Shown here: in pieces, positions 8,855 through 16,426 of the stretch
Position numbering within the stretch: position 1 is the first letter of the stretch
Layout: each line of letters begins with the position of its first letter
NCBI GenBank assembly: GCA_038147335.1
Contig: JAYQTK010000002.1
Coordinates: 666,333 to 730,332 of the forward strand
DNA length: 64,000 nt
Source of the DNA: Marisimplicoccus sp038147335
GTDB taxonomy: Bacteria > Bacteroidota > Bacteroidia > Flavobacteriales > Flavobacteriaceae
Direction: 5' to 3'
The notes under the pieces: generated by a model
What the model was told of the DNA's origin: nothing
Seen by the model: only the letters and a program-made list of their open reading frames with translations
The model's database searches: none
Program-made: the position numbers and the translations under genes

Positions 8855-10066
8855 ATGATTAATTCCTCACAAATAAGAGACTTTTTTCCTTCTATAGGGA
8901 GAGTTGATCATAATAATAATCAAATAGTTTACTTAGATGGTCCAGGGGGAACACAAGTTCCAATCCAAGTAATTGAAGCCATTTCACAATATTATATTAG
9001 ATCAAATGCTAACACTCATGGTGAGTTTATAACTAGCCAAGAGACTGATAAAGTGATGGATGATTTAAGGCTAAAAATGTCTGAATTTCTTGGATCAGAC
9101 AGCCCAGATACAATTTCTATTGGTCAAAACATGACGTCTTTAAACTACAGTCTTGCTAGAGCTTTAGCTAAAAAATTTAATTCAGGAGATGAGGTTATTA
9201 TAACTGAATTAGATCATGAGGCTAATAGGGGGCCGTGGAGAGTTCTTGAGGAGGTAGGAATTAAATTAATTGAGGTAAGCCTTCTTCAAAATGGGGCACT
9301 TGATTATGAAGATTTTAGAAATAAGATTAATGATAAAACAGTAATGGTTTGTATGGGGATGTCTTCAAATGCCCTTGGAACGCTTAATGACTTTGTAGCT
9401 GTTAAATCTTTTCTTCCACAAAACTGTTTGTTCCTGCTTGATGCTGTTCACTATGCTCCTCATTTCTCAATCAATGTAAAAGAGCTTGGATGTGACTTTC
9501 TACTATGTTCTGCATATAAATTTTATGGCCCACATGTAGGCTTTTTATATTCCAAACCAGGGTTATTAGAACAACTAGAAACAGATCGCTTGGTGGTTCA
9601 AGATCAGAAGGCGCCCTATATAATTGAGACAGGCACTCTCAATCACGCCGCTTGTGCAGGAGTCTCAGCTGCAATTGACTTTATTGCTAATATTGGAGAA
9701 GGAAATTCTTTTAGAGATAAATTAATAGATGCATTTTCTAAAATAAGTAGCCATGAATTTGCACTTGCCAAACATCTATATGAATCTATAAATAGTTTAA
9801 ATAAGGTTAATGTCGTTGGTAAAGATTTTTCAGATACCAAAAGAACACCAACTGTATCATTTGTTCACTCTGATTATACGCCTCAAGAAATATGTAAGGC
9901 TCTTGCCTCTGAAAATATATGTGCTTGGGACGGACACTTCTATGCTTTGAAAGCTATCCAGCAACTTGGGCTTGAAGAAAGGGGTGGGGTAACTAGGCTC
10001 GGAATTTCTATATATAACACAAAGGAAGAAGTTGAAAGAGTGGTCTCGGTTATTTCAAAATTATAG
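8855..10066 (+). CDS. Cysteine desulfurase-like class V aminotransferase
   Basis: This 403-residue PLP enzyme belongs to the class V aminotransferase/cysteine desulfurase superfamily, closest by pattern to the VC1184-like subfamily (TIGR01976) and not to housekeeping SufS or IscS. The PLP lysine is Lys222 in CSAYKFYGPH. Asp196 in LLDAVHYAPH should bind the pyridine nitrogen, and TELDHEANRGPW (117-128) is the cofactor-contacting loop. No clear active-site cysteine loop of the SufS type is seen near the C terminus, so sulfur transfer is uncertain. There is no signal peptide. It follows two exported propeller genes and converges with the Stealth gene, which ends 3 bases away. Confidence 0.88.
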   Translation: MINSSQIRDFFPSIGRVDHNNNQIVYLDGPGGTQVPIQVIEAISQYYIRSNANTHGEFITSQETDKVMDDLRLKMSEFLGSDSPDTISIGQNMTSLNYSLARALAKKFNSGDEVIITELDHEANRGPWRVLEEVGIKLIEVSLLQNGALDYEDFRNKINDKTVMVCMGMSSNALGTLNDFVAVKSFLPQNCLFLLDAVHYAPHFSINVKELGCDFLLCSAYKFYGPHVGFLYSKPGLLEQLETDRLVVQDQKAPYIIETGTLNHAACAGVSAAIDFIANIGEGNSFRDKLIDAFSKISSHEFALAKHLYESINSLNKVNVVGKDFSDTKRTPTVSFVHSDYTPQEICKALASENICAWDGHFYALKAIQQLGLEERGGVTRLGISIYNTKEEVERVVSVISKL

Positions 10067-10069
10067 ACT

Positions 10070-11011
10070 CTAAACTTGTAGTTTTTTTCTCATCCATTTG
10101 TCGAAAATCATAAACACATCTTTGCTTGCGTAATTTAAATCCTGAATATTTAAATATTTGACTTCTTTTGTATCATCCAGTTTTTCTAGAATTGAAACAA
10201 TCTGATTGCTGTTAAGGTTCTGTGTTTGCTTAACTTCTTTTAATTCTTTGACCCCTTTTATTACTGCCCTGTTTTCTTTAATTAATAAATGCCAACAAAG
10301 ACTATATGGCATAAACTGTTCAGAATTTCGAAACTTATATTTAATCTGATCTATTAGAGCTTCAGGATTTGTATTGTAAAACTCTTTAATTAATGACTTA
10401 ATTTGAGGCCTTGGAGTATGATATGACTTAAAATATTCTTTTTTAAACCCACTTATTTTTCCTGCCTTTGATTGTGAGGCATTAAAGCTTGGTCTTGCTC
10501 CGATAATTTTTTTAAATTTTTCTGATACAATCTTAATCGGATTTACGCTATAGCTTTTAGCCCAATTACCCATTAACACCACCTTGTCTTTTACAAACCA
10601 ATCTTCCTCATGAATTTTGTTTATTAAAAAAACATCGTCATTAAAATAAACGAACATTTCTGAAAGACCTTCTATTCTGTGAAGCACAGCATCAATTGAT
10701 CTAATATTAAATGTTGGTAAATACTTTTCATAACCTTTAAAAATTTCTTTGTGGTCAACTAGTTTAACTTTCTTGCTCAATATAAGATCTTCCAGACCGC
10801 TAAAACTTGGTTTTTGATTGTCTGTAATTATAAATATTCTTCTTACAAATGGTGCAAATTTTAAAATAGATTTTACACAGTATTCAATTTCATTAGCCTG
10901 TAAATACTGCTTTTTATAGTTAGTTGGCGTGGTTAAATGTTTTTCTAATCTCTTTTTATACTCTTTATCAGATCCGTCAACCCAAGTAATAACTGCGTCT
11001 ATGCTTCTCAT
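10070..11011 (-). CDS. Stealth-family sugar-phosphate transferase (capsule/exopolysaccharide)
   Basis: This 313-residue protein matches the Stealth family, hexose-1-phosphate transferases that build phosphodiester-linked polysaccharides. Conserved region 1 is IDAVITWVDGSD (4-15). Region 2 spans RRIFIITDNQKP to VYFNDDVFLI (about 58-130), with the acidic NDD. Regions 3 and 4 fit the C-terminal half. No membrane segment is seen, so it is likely cytoplasmic. Its ATG immediately follows the stop codon of the XRE regulator gene, so both are read from one transcript. No other polysaccharide genes are nearby, so the acceptor is unknown. Pairing of a Stealth enzyme with a dedicated small regulator is unusual. 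Confidence 0.85.
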   Translation of the reverse strand: MRSIDAVITWVDGSDKEYKKRLEKHLTTPTNYKKQYLQANEIEYCVKSILKFAPFVRRIFIITDNQKPSFSGLEDLILSKKVKLVDHKEIFKGYEKYLPTFNIRSIDAVLHRIEGLSEMFVYFNDDVFLINKIHEEDWFVKDKVVLMGNWAKSYSVNPIKIVSEKFKKIIGARPSFNASQSKAGKISGFKKEYFKSYHTPRPQIKSLIKEFYNTNPEALIDQIKYKFRNSEQFMPYSLCWHLLIKENRAVIKGVKELKEVKQTQNLNSNQIVSILEKLDDTKEVKYLNIQDLNYASKDVFMIFDKWMRKKLQV

Positions 11012-11206
11012 TTAAACAAAATAAAAGAGTTTGTCAATGCTAACTTCAAGTGAAGAAGAAATCTTCAATGCAACATCAAGTCCTGGAATGAATTTGTTTT
11101 TTTCAATTGAAATAATAGTCTGTCTGCTAACACCTGTCTTTGAAGCTAAATCTTCTTGTGTTAAGCCTCTACCTTTTCTATAATCTTTTACCCTATTAAC
11201 TAGCAT
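11012..11206 (-). CDS. Small XRE-family HTH transcriptional regulator
   Basis: The 64-residue protein is a single Cro/CI-type helix-turn-helix domain, with QEDLASKTGVSRQTIISIE as the DNA-binding core (about 17-35). Length and sequence fit the YgzD-like regulators that commonly accompany small DUF2975 membrane proteins. Here the downstream partner is instead a Stealth phosphotransferase, joined stop-to-start. A perfect palindrome, TTGTAAA-N6-TTTACAA, lies directly before its start codon, and three similar copies fill the upstream region. This strongly suggests autoregulation, probably repression, because the nearest site would block ribosome or polymerase access. The inducing signal is unknown. 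Confidence 0.92.
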   Translation of the reverse strand: MLVNRVKDYRKGRGLTQEDLASKTGVSRQTIISIEKNKFIPGLDVALKISSSLEVSIDKLFYFV

Positions 11207-11226
11207 TTGTAAAATAAACTTTACAA
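11207..11226. promoter_or_regulatory. Operator-like palindrome 1 of the XRE regulator
   Basis: TTGTAAA-ATAAAC-TTTACAA is a perfect 7-base inverted repeat with a 6-base spacer, directly abutting the regulator start codon. It is the best copy of a motif found four times between 11207 and 11333. Confidence 0.75.
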
Positions 11227-11239
11227 ATATAATAAATTT

Positions 11240-11259
11240 TTGTAAAACAAACTTTACAT
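11240..11259. promoter_or_regulatory. Operator-like palindrome 2
   Basis: TTGTAAA-ACAAAC-TTTACAT repeats site 1 with the same 6-base spacer and one arm mismatch. Its centre is 33 bases from the centre of site 1, about three helical turns, which would place proteins bound at the two sites on the same DNA face. Confidence 0.7.
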
Positions 11260-11278
11260 ATTGTGTTAATTAATTAAT

Positions 11279-11297
11279 ATGTAAAATAACTTTACTT
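11279..11297. promoter_or_regulatory. Operator-like palindrome 3 (weaker)
   Basis: ATGTAAA-ATAAC-TTTACTT keeps the TGTAAA and TTTAC cores but has a 5-base spacer. A further half site (CTTTAC) follows at once. Confidence 0.5.
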
Positions 11298-11313
11298 TAC
11301 CCATTCATTATTA

Positions 11314-11333
11314 TTGTTAAGTATACTTTACAT
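11314..11333. promoter_or_regulatory. Operator-like palindrome 4
   Basis: TTGTTAA-GTATAC-TTTACAT keeps the 6-base spacer and most arm positions. It lies about 100 bases upstream of the divergent YceI gene, so the regulator could act on both transcripts. Confidence 0.5.
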
Positions 11334-11434
11334 TTATCTGTTTTTTCAATACTGTTAAATAATAATTAAAACTAAGCTGTTTATTCTTCACGAATTTTCA
11401 TTTTTCTCTTTTTTAGTTACAAAATTTTAATCAA

Positions 11435-12142
11435 ATGAAGTTACTTTTTATTAACAAGTTACAATTTGTTTTTAATGTTAATCAAAACTACTTCTTTATT
11501 AGTTTTCATGTAATATTAATCCAAACCAATCTAGTAGTTTCATTCACTTTTTTAATGTTAATCGTATTAGCCTCATGTAATACAAATCCAAACCAATCTA
11601 GTAATCAGCAAGCACAGGGTGTTGCAACAGCTGACAATATTTATAATATAGATAATACACAGAGCCAAATTACTTGGACAGGTAGAGAAGTATCGACAAG
11701 TTCTCACTATGGAACATTAGATTTTGTTTCTGGTACTTTTGAGATTTCTAATGGTTCAATTGTAAATGGCCAGTTTATTGTTGATATGACTTCAATAAAT
11801 AATCAAGACATGGAAGGAGATAGCAAAGCAAGATTAGAAGGTCATTTAAAATCAGATGACTTTTTTTCTGTAGAATCTTATCCTACAGCAGCTATATCAA
11901 TTAACAGTTCTGAATTAATATCAGATGGTAAATGGAATGTCTTAGCAGATTTATCTATCAAAGGGTTTACACACCCAGTTAATTTTGAGATGATAAGCTC
12001 AGAAGATGGTTGGTCTGCAAATCTTGTATTTGATAGGTCAAAATATGATGTAAGGTTTAGATCAGGATCGTTTTTTGAAAATCTTGGTGATAAACTTATA
12101 TATGATGATATCGAATTATCTATTAACTTAACAACTTTATAA
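11435..12142 (+). CDS. YceI-family lipoprotein (lipid-binding lipocalin-like fold)
   Basis: The C-terminal 170 residues (about 63-233) are a YceI domain, a lipocalin-like barrel that binds isoprenoid or other lipids, with the signature DNTQSQITWTGREV and the later FTHPVNFEM segment. A lipobox (IVLASC, Cys48) precedes a Ser/Gln-rich linker, so the mature protein should be a lipoprotein. The leader is abnormally long (47 residues) because the 5' region contains an imperfect tandem duplication. The only in-frame alternative ATG (11555) would leave just seven residues before the cysteine, so the start at 11435 is kept with doubt. It is followed after one base by the CDGSH gene. Confidence 0.82.
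   Translation: MKLLFINKLQFVFNVNQNYFFISFHVILIQTNLVVSFTFLMLIVLASCNTNPNQSSNQQAQGVATADNIYNIDNTQSQITWTGREVSTSSHYGTLDFVSGTFEISNGSIVNGQFIVDMTSINNQDMEGDSKARLEGHLKSDDFFSVESYPTAAISINSSELISDGKWNVLADLSIKGFTHPVNFEMISSEDGWSANLVFDRSKYDVRFRSGSFFENLGDKLIYDDIELSINLTTL
11469..11603 (+). repeat. Imperfect tandem duplication in the YceI leader region
   Basis: Three blocks occur twice in the same order. TTTTTAATGTTAATC is at 11469-11483 and 11549-11563. TCATGTAAT is at 11506-11514 and 11573-11581. AATCCAAACCAATCTAGTA is at 11518-11536 and 11585-11603. The second copy is in frame and encodes the functional lipobox. The first copy is shifted in frame and carries extra bases, so it no longer encodes one. Confidence 0.85.
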
Positions 12143-12143
12143 T

Positions 12144-12227
12144 ATGAATTCAGAAAGATCAAAATGTGGATGTGGAAACACTAAGGACCCAGATGGGTTT
12201 TGTGATGGTTCACATAGAAACAAATAA
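12144..12227 (+). CDS. 27-residue CDGSH iron-sulfur protein
   Basis: This very short gene encodes a single CDGSH-type motif: CGCGNTKDPDGFCDGSH (residues 8-24) has the C-x-C spacing, proline, and terminal C-D-G-S-H that bind a 2Fe-2S cluster through three cysteines and one histidine. The whole protein is little more than the cluster-binding loop, whereas usual family members are 60 residues or longer. It starts one base after the YceI stop codon and its stop overlaps the next ATG (TAATG), so it sits inside a coupled three-gene unit, arguing that it is real. A role as electron carrier for the adjacent flavin reductase is inference. Confidence 0.8.
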   Translation: MNSERSKCGCGNTKDPDGFCDGSHRNK

Positions 12228-12763
12228 TGAGTAAAATTTTAGCTTTTGGTGCGTCGTCATCAAACAACTCAATAAACAAGAAACTTGCCTCTTTTGTAGC
12301 AAATAAAATAGCTCCTCAAGAGGCAATTCTTATTGATTTAAATGACTATGAGATGCCAATTTATAGTGATGATAGAAAAAAAGTGGATGGTATTCCTGAT
12401 AAAGCATATGAATTTAAAAACCTTATTAAAGATTCAGATGGAATAGTTATATCACTTGCAGAACATAATGGATCATACACTGCTGCATTTAAAAATATTT
12501 ATGATTGGATATCTGTAATCGAAGAAATTGTTTGGAATTACAAACCTATTTTCCTTCTTTCAGCATCCAATGGATCAAGAGGAGGTAAATCAGTTATGAG
12601 TGCTGCTTTGTCAAGATTTTCTTTACAGAGTAAATTTGACATACCAAACTTCAGCTTGCCCAAATTTGAAGAAAACTTTTCTGATAAAGAAGGGATAACA
12701 AATAAAAAACTATTGGGTTTATTAGAAGAGCAAATTAAAATCTTCTTACAACAAATTAATTAG
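12227..12763 (+). CDS. NAD(P)H-dependent FMN reductase
   Basis: This 178-residue cytoplasmic flavodoxin-fold protein should reduce FMN or quinone and chromate-type substrates with NAD(P)H. The N-terminal phosphate-binding loop is GASSSNNSIN (8-17). The middle region LAEHNGSYTAAFKNIYDW matches the flavin-contacting segment of the family, and SASNGSRGGKS is the later conserved loop. Length is normal for the family. Its start overlaps the CDGSH stop, which suggests co-expression with YceI and the iron-sulfur protein. Its 3' end overlaps the converging methyltransferase gene by 8 bases. Confidence 0.9.
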   Translation: MSKILAFGASSSNNSINKKLASFVANKIAPQEAILIDLNDYEMPIYSDDRKKVDGIPDKAYEFKNLIKDSDGIVISLAEHNGSYTAAFKNIYDWISVIEEIVWNYKPIFLLSASNGSRGGKSVMSAALSRFSLQSKFDIPNFSLPKFEENFSDKEGITNKKLLGLLEEQIKIFLQQIN

Positions 12764-13365
12764 TACCAGTAACAATTAAGGTCCCTCCCCATTCTTTATC
12801 TTGTCCATTTCGCCAGGATTTAACGTTTTTTAAACCTGCCTTTTCAAAAAAACCTTTCCATTCTTTTTCAGAATGAAGCTTCATAATAGTAATGCAACAC
12901 TCTTGAGGCCATGAATGAGAAGCTTTATTTTCATAATAAAAATCAATCCCCATAATAAGTCTACCCTCTTTTTTTATCCAGTTTTTCGTTATATGATTGA
13001 TAAGAAGTGCAGGATCTTCAAAATAATAGAATACCTCCATGGAATGAACAATATCAACTTTTTTTGAAGGAATCCAATTAAGTAAATCTTCACAATAATA
13101 TTGATTTTTATTATCAAGCTCTCTTTGCTTTGGTTATCATATTTGAAGAGCCATCAACACCAATAGCAAAAGAACACTTATCATCATTAGACGTGTGTCG
13201 AATTACCCACCCATTTCCACATCCAGCATCAATTAAAGAATATTCTGATAATCCATTACATGCAAAATCAAGCATATTCATTACTGAGTCATAATGATGC
13301 TTTTCCATACCCTCATCTTTTCCATTTTGAGCCCACTCACTAAAAACATTTATTGGTGTATCCAT
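12756..13365 (-). pseudogene. Class I SAM-dependent methyltransferase, interrupted by a 1-base frameshift
   Basis: The first segment (13365-13114) encodes the SAM-binding motif LIDAGCGNGWVIRH and the acidic GVDGSS strand. The second (in frame from about 13118 to 12756) continues as ELDNKNQYYCEDLLNW and covers the rest of the Rossmann-fold enzyme. A one-base excess in the GCTCTCTTTG tract near 13119-13124 causes an early stop. Removing it gives an intact protein of 202 residues, a normal length. The substrate is unknown. With the neighbouring phosphatase frame also corrected, the two genes overlap as TAATG, the pattern of a coupled operon. Sequencing error and recent mutation are equally possible. 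Confidence 0.82.
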
Positions 13366-13848
13366 TAATTTACTTCAATTAAACTGTGTGATATACTAGA
13401 GTCACATAGGTTAACAATATACAAATTAGAGTTATTCAAATCGTCTATCTGAGTCGTAGACCTGATCATTAATTAATTCGTTAACAAAGTTTGGAATTGT
13501 ATTACTATGCCCAACAACAAGAACTACCTCACCTTCATTTGATGAAATAAAATCCTTATAATCAATATTGGAAGGAGAATATAAAATTGCAGTTAAACCA
13601 ATTTCCTCTTCAATTGGTTTAACGGTCTCAAGAGTTCTCTTATAATTTGTTGAATATATTTTTGAAATGTCTTTATCGATAAAATATTCTTTCCAATTTA
13701 AGGCTCTAATAATTCCCTTTTCATTTAAAGCAGGATCTCTATCAGATTTATTTGTTCTTACTTTTTCTGCATGTCTAATTAAATAGAAAGTTGAGCAATC
13801 ATTTTCAGGAATTGAAAAAGCAAGAAAAATTGTTAAAAGTAGTCTCAC
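13365..13848 (-). pseudogene. Histidine phosphatase superfamily protein, frameshifted near its 3' end
   Basis: The product has a short hydrophobic leader and the RHAEK motif (25-29), with His26 as the phosphate-accepting residue, plus VVGHSNT further on with the second catalytic histidine. The open frame stops at 13432 after SDRRFE. One extra base near 13441-13448 accounts for this: in the other frame the protein continues as DDLNNSNLYIVNL and ends at 13365, giving 160 residues. NSNLYIV is the expected C-terminal strand of the family. The corrected stop overlaps the methyltransferase start. It is probably exported. The substrate is not predictable. Confidence 0.82.
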
Positions 13849-14567
13849 AGAACTAGTTTCCTCCTACTTATTGAGTATACCATATAAGCTATTATAAGAA
13901 TAAAAATTTCCCATAAAAGAATGTAATATGGCCAGTCACCTATTACCAAAGGATTATCTACCTCTGGAGGTGCATTAACATACATATAGTTAGAATCAAG
14001 TAAGAAGTTTATTGGCATAATTATAGCCATTAAGATATTCAGATTAATCCACAGCTTAAACCATGATAGTCTTGGTAGTTTCATGTCTAGATGAAGAAAC
14101 ATAAAAATTGGTAATGCTATAATTAGACTATGAGAAACATAAAAGTTAAGATAATATCTAATAGTTCCATCAAAGTAATTCATCTGAGGTGTAAGAATGG
14201 CCATAACCCCACCTATAATTCCTGTATAGTAAACAAATTCAAAAAGTTTATCCTTCTTTTTAATAAAAGGTAAAACACAACAAATCAAAGATGAAATTCC
14301 ACATAATTGAATAGGCAAATTATATTGTATATCCCATGTACCTGAAGCAATATAGCCGATATTTTCAGCAAAAAAGTCAATGATTAAAAGACCACCCATG
14401 ATATAGGAAATCATCCTCTTTTGACTTTTATTTAAAAATCTGGCTAGAATTAATGGTATAGATATAAAAGCTAAGGAAAACAAAGACCAAGTAATCCATT
14501 CCTGACTCATAAACTCAACAACATAAATAGGGATCGGACTTTCTTGCACTACAATGGTTTTATTCAA
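13845..14567 (-). CDS. YwaF-like integral membrane protein (TIGR02206 family)
   Basis: The 240-residue protein has about seven membrane helices and matches the TP0381/YwaF family. Conserved points include NLPIQLCGIS (about 84-93), YYTGIIGGVMAILTPQ (about 113-128), and the C-terminal NYMYVNAPPEVDNPLVIGDW. The biochemical function of the family is not established. It overlaps the start of the histidine phosphatase by 4 bases and lies 12 bases after the TIM-barrel gene, so all four minus-strand genes here look co-transcribed. It is the only one of the four with an intact frame. Confidence 0.88.
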   Translation of the reverse strand: MNKTIVVQESPIPIYVVEFMSQEWITWSLFSLAFISIPLILARFLNKSQKRMISYIMGGLLIIDFFAENIGYIASGTWDIQYNLPIQLCGISSLICCVLPFIKKKDKLFEFVYYTGIIGGVMAILTPQMNYFDGTIRYYLNFYVSHSLIIALPIFMFLHLDMKLPRLSWFKLWINLNILMAIIMPINFLLDSNYMYVNAPPEVDNPLVIGDWPYYILLWEIFILIIAYMVYSISRRKLVL

Positions 14568-14579
14568 ATGTAAAAAAAA

Positions 14580-15555
14580 TTAAGTAAGGTTAAAATAAAA
14601 TGAGTCTCTCAATAATTTTAAACTTTTAGGCACTGCAGTGTTAGCATCTTCATTTCCTTCAAACTCAAGTGAAATATATCCTCTGTAATTATTTTCTCTC
14701 ATTAGTTTACCTATTGCAGGATAATCAATATTTATCTCATTAAATGCAGGCCATTTAGCACCTCCAAAATATGTTTTTGCTTGAATCAAACAAGTATGAG
14801 GCGCAAGATCCTTTAACTGTTCTTCCCTATTTTCAAAAAAATTACCAGTATCTAGAGTTACACTAAGCCAAGGTGAGTTTATTGCATTTACAATTTTCAT
14901 AACACCTTTCGATGTAAGGCCCTAGCCCCCAATGATTTTCAAGACCTAGAACAACTCCATTTTTCTCTGCTGTTGGAATACACTCAGCAATCGAGTCAAT
15001 TACCCATTTAAATCCTTCTTCTTCAGTATAACCCTCTATAACAGGTTCAACACCTTTATTGTCCATCAAAACATCAAATTCAGACTTTCCTTCTGTTGGC
15101 TTAGTAGTTCCCCATCTACCTGTATTTATTCTAATGGTTGGAATGCCAAGTGAATTAGCTATTTCAATTTGGTGTTTAGTTAGTTCAATGTTTTCTTGTC
15201 TTTTATTTGGATCTGGACTAACAAAACTTTGATGAGTTGAAAGTCCCATCAAATCAAGCCCTGAATCAAATGCTCTTTTTTTTATTTTCTGTAAGTAACT
15301 ATTTTCTTCTGACTCCATTTGAATCAATAAGAGCTCTACTCCATCGAACCCAAACTCTGCAGCTTTTTCTATACAATACTCTATAGGTGTTTCTCTTCCA
15401 TTGAACTGCCAAAATGAATAGGTTGATACACCAATTGGATTATGTTTTATGTTTTTAAGTTTTTCATTATCTGAATTACTATAGTTTACACAACCTGCCA
15501 GGGGCGCTGCCAAACCTGCTGTAAATACTGACTTAATTAAAGATCTTCTTTTCAT
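14580..15555 (-). pseudogene. Sugar phosphate isomerase/epimerase-like lipoprotein, 1-base frameshift
   Basis: The N terminus (MKRRSLIKSVFTAGLAAPLAGC) combines a twin-arginine-like signal with a lipobox, so the protein is probably Tat-exported and lipid-anchored. The body is a xylose-isomerase-like TIM barrel of the IolE/sugar epimerase group, with GVELLLIQ, GLENHWG and VTLDTGNFFEN as metal and substrate strands. The frame breaks at the TTT of CACCTTTCG (14907-14909, plus strand): one extra A on the coding strand turns GAAGG into GAAAGG. Removing it gives EGVMKIVNAINSPW and a 324-residue protein of normal length. It is divergent from the exported protein gene at 15627. Confidence 0.85.
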
Positions 15556-15626
15556 GATTTTACAATTTAGTGATGGGGCCTATCGGTTTTTTCCTTAAAT
15601 TTAGTTAATTCAAATACAATTTAATC

Positions 15627-16418
15627 ATGAAAATTTTAAAATTAACTTTTGCATTGATGTTTAGCTTAATCATTAATGCTCAGTCTGTTATGGATATAAC
15701 CTACATGGATATTCCTGCGACTGAAATTGGAGAATTCATTGAAGTTCATAAACAATTTACTGATATCACAATCGAAGAAGGTAGAGAAATGAACGGTCAA
15801 TGGGTATACAGACACTGGTATGGATCTGGTGCATCTGTAGTTGTAATGACATATTTTGACTCTGCGGAATCTGCTGCTAAAGATGATCCTTGGGAGTATA
15901 TTCGTAAAAGATGGGAAAACTCTTCAGATGAAGAAAAAAAATCCCTTGAAGCTATGGGATCAAAATATGCATCTTTCTTAGATAGACATTCTGATGAGGT
16001 TAGAACAATAGATTGGGAAAACTGGTTTATAGCTAATGGTGATGCTATACAAGAAAAAGCGCCTGCATGGGACACAAATTGGGTCCTTGTTGTAGGAAGT
16101 TATAACTCCTCTGGTAATTGGGGAACCATGGCAAATGCTTACATGGACTGGCAAGTTAAGCCTCAAGTAGAAGAAGGTGCTATGCTTGCAGGTGGTTATT
16201 CTTACCATTTTTCAGGTAGTGGTTCTGATGTTCAGTTTTTTACAGCTTATGCTTCTTTAGTTGAATTTGCTCAGGCAGCTTCTTCACAGGGAACAGATAA
16301 TCCAGAAGCTAGAAGTACATTTTGGAGCTTAGTAGAAGGCGGTCATGATGATCAAATATATGTTCATATTGGTCATGTTGACGCAAATGGATTTAACCTC
16401 GCAGGACCAAATAGATAA
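15627..16418 (+). CDS. Exported protein of unknown function, tandem paralogue 1
   Basis: A signal peptide (MKILKLTFALMFSLIINAQ) is followed by about 244 residues that appear to form two similar halves. Each begins with a hydrophobic strand (MDITYMDIPATEIGEF and WVLVVGSYNSSGNWG) followed by a long helix, which recalls the dimeric alpha-beta barrel (ABM/DABB) fold. That fold assignment is inference. Trp, His and acidic residues are abundant, for example YRHWYGSG and FWSLVEGGHDDQIYVHIGHV. The next gene is clearly homologous, and the third more distantly. No enzyme family is recognised. The gene probably starts the three-gene transcript that ends at the terminator near 18030. Confidence 0.82.
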   Translation: MKILKLTFALMFSLIINAQSVMDITYMDIPATEIGEFIEVHKQFTDITIEEGREMNGQWVYRHWYGSGASVVVMTYFDSAESAAKDDPWEYIRKRWENSSDEEKKSLEAMGSKYASFLDRHSDEVRTIDWENWFIANGDAIQEKAPAWDTNWVLVVGSYNSSGNWGTMANAYMDWQVKPQVEEGAMLAGGYSYHFSGSGSDVQFFTAYASLVEFAQAASSQGTDNPEARSTFWSLVEGGHDDQIYVHIGHVDANGFNLAGPNR

Positions 16419-16426
16419 GAAATATT

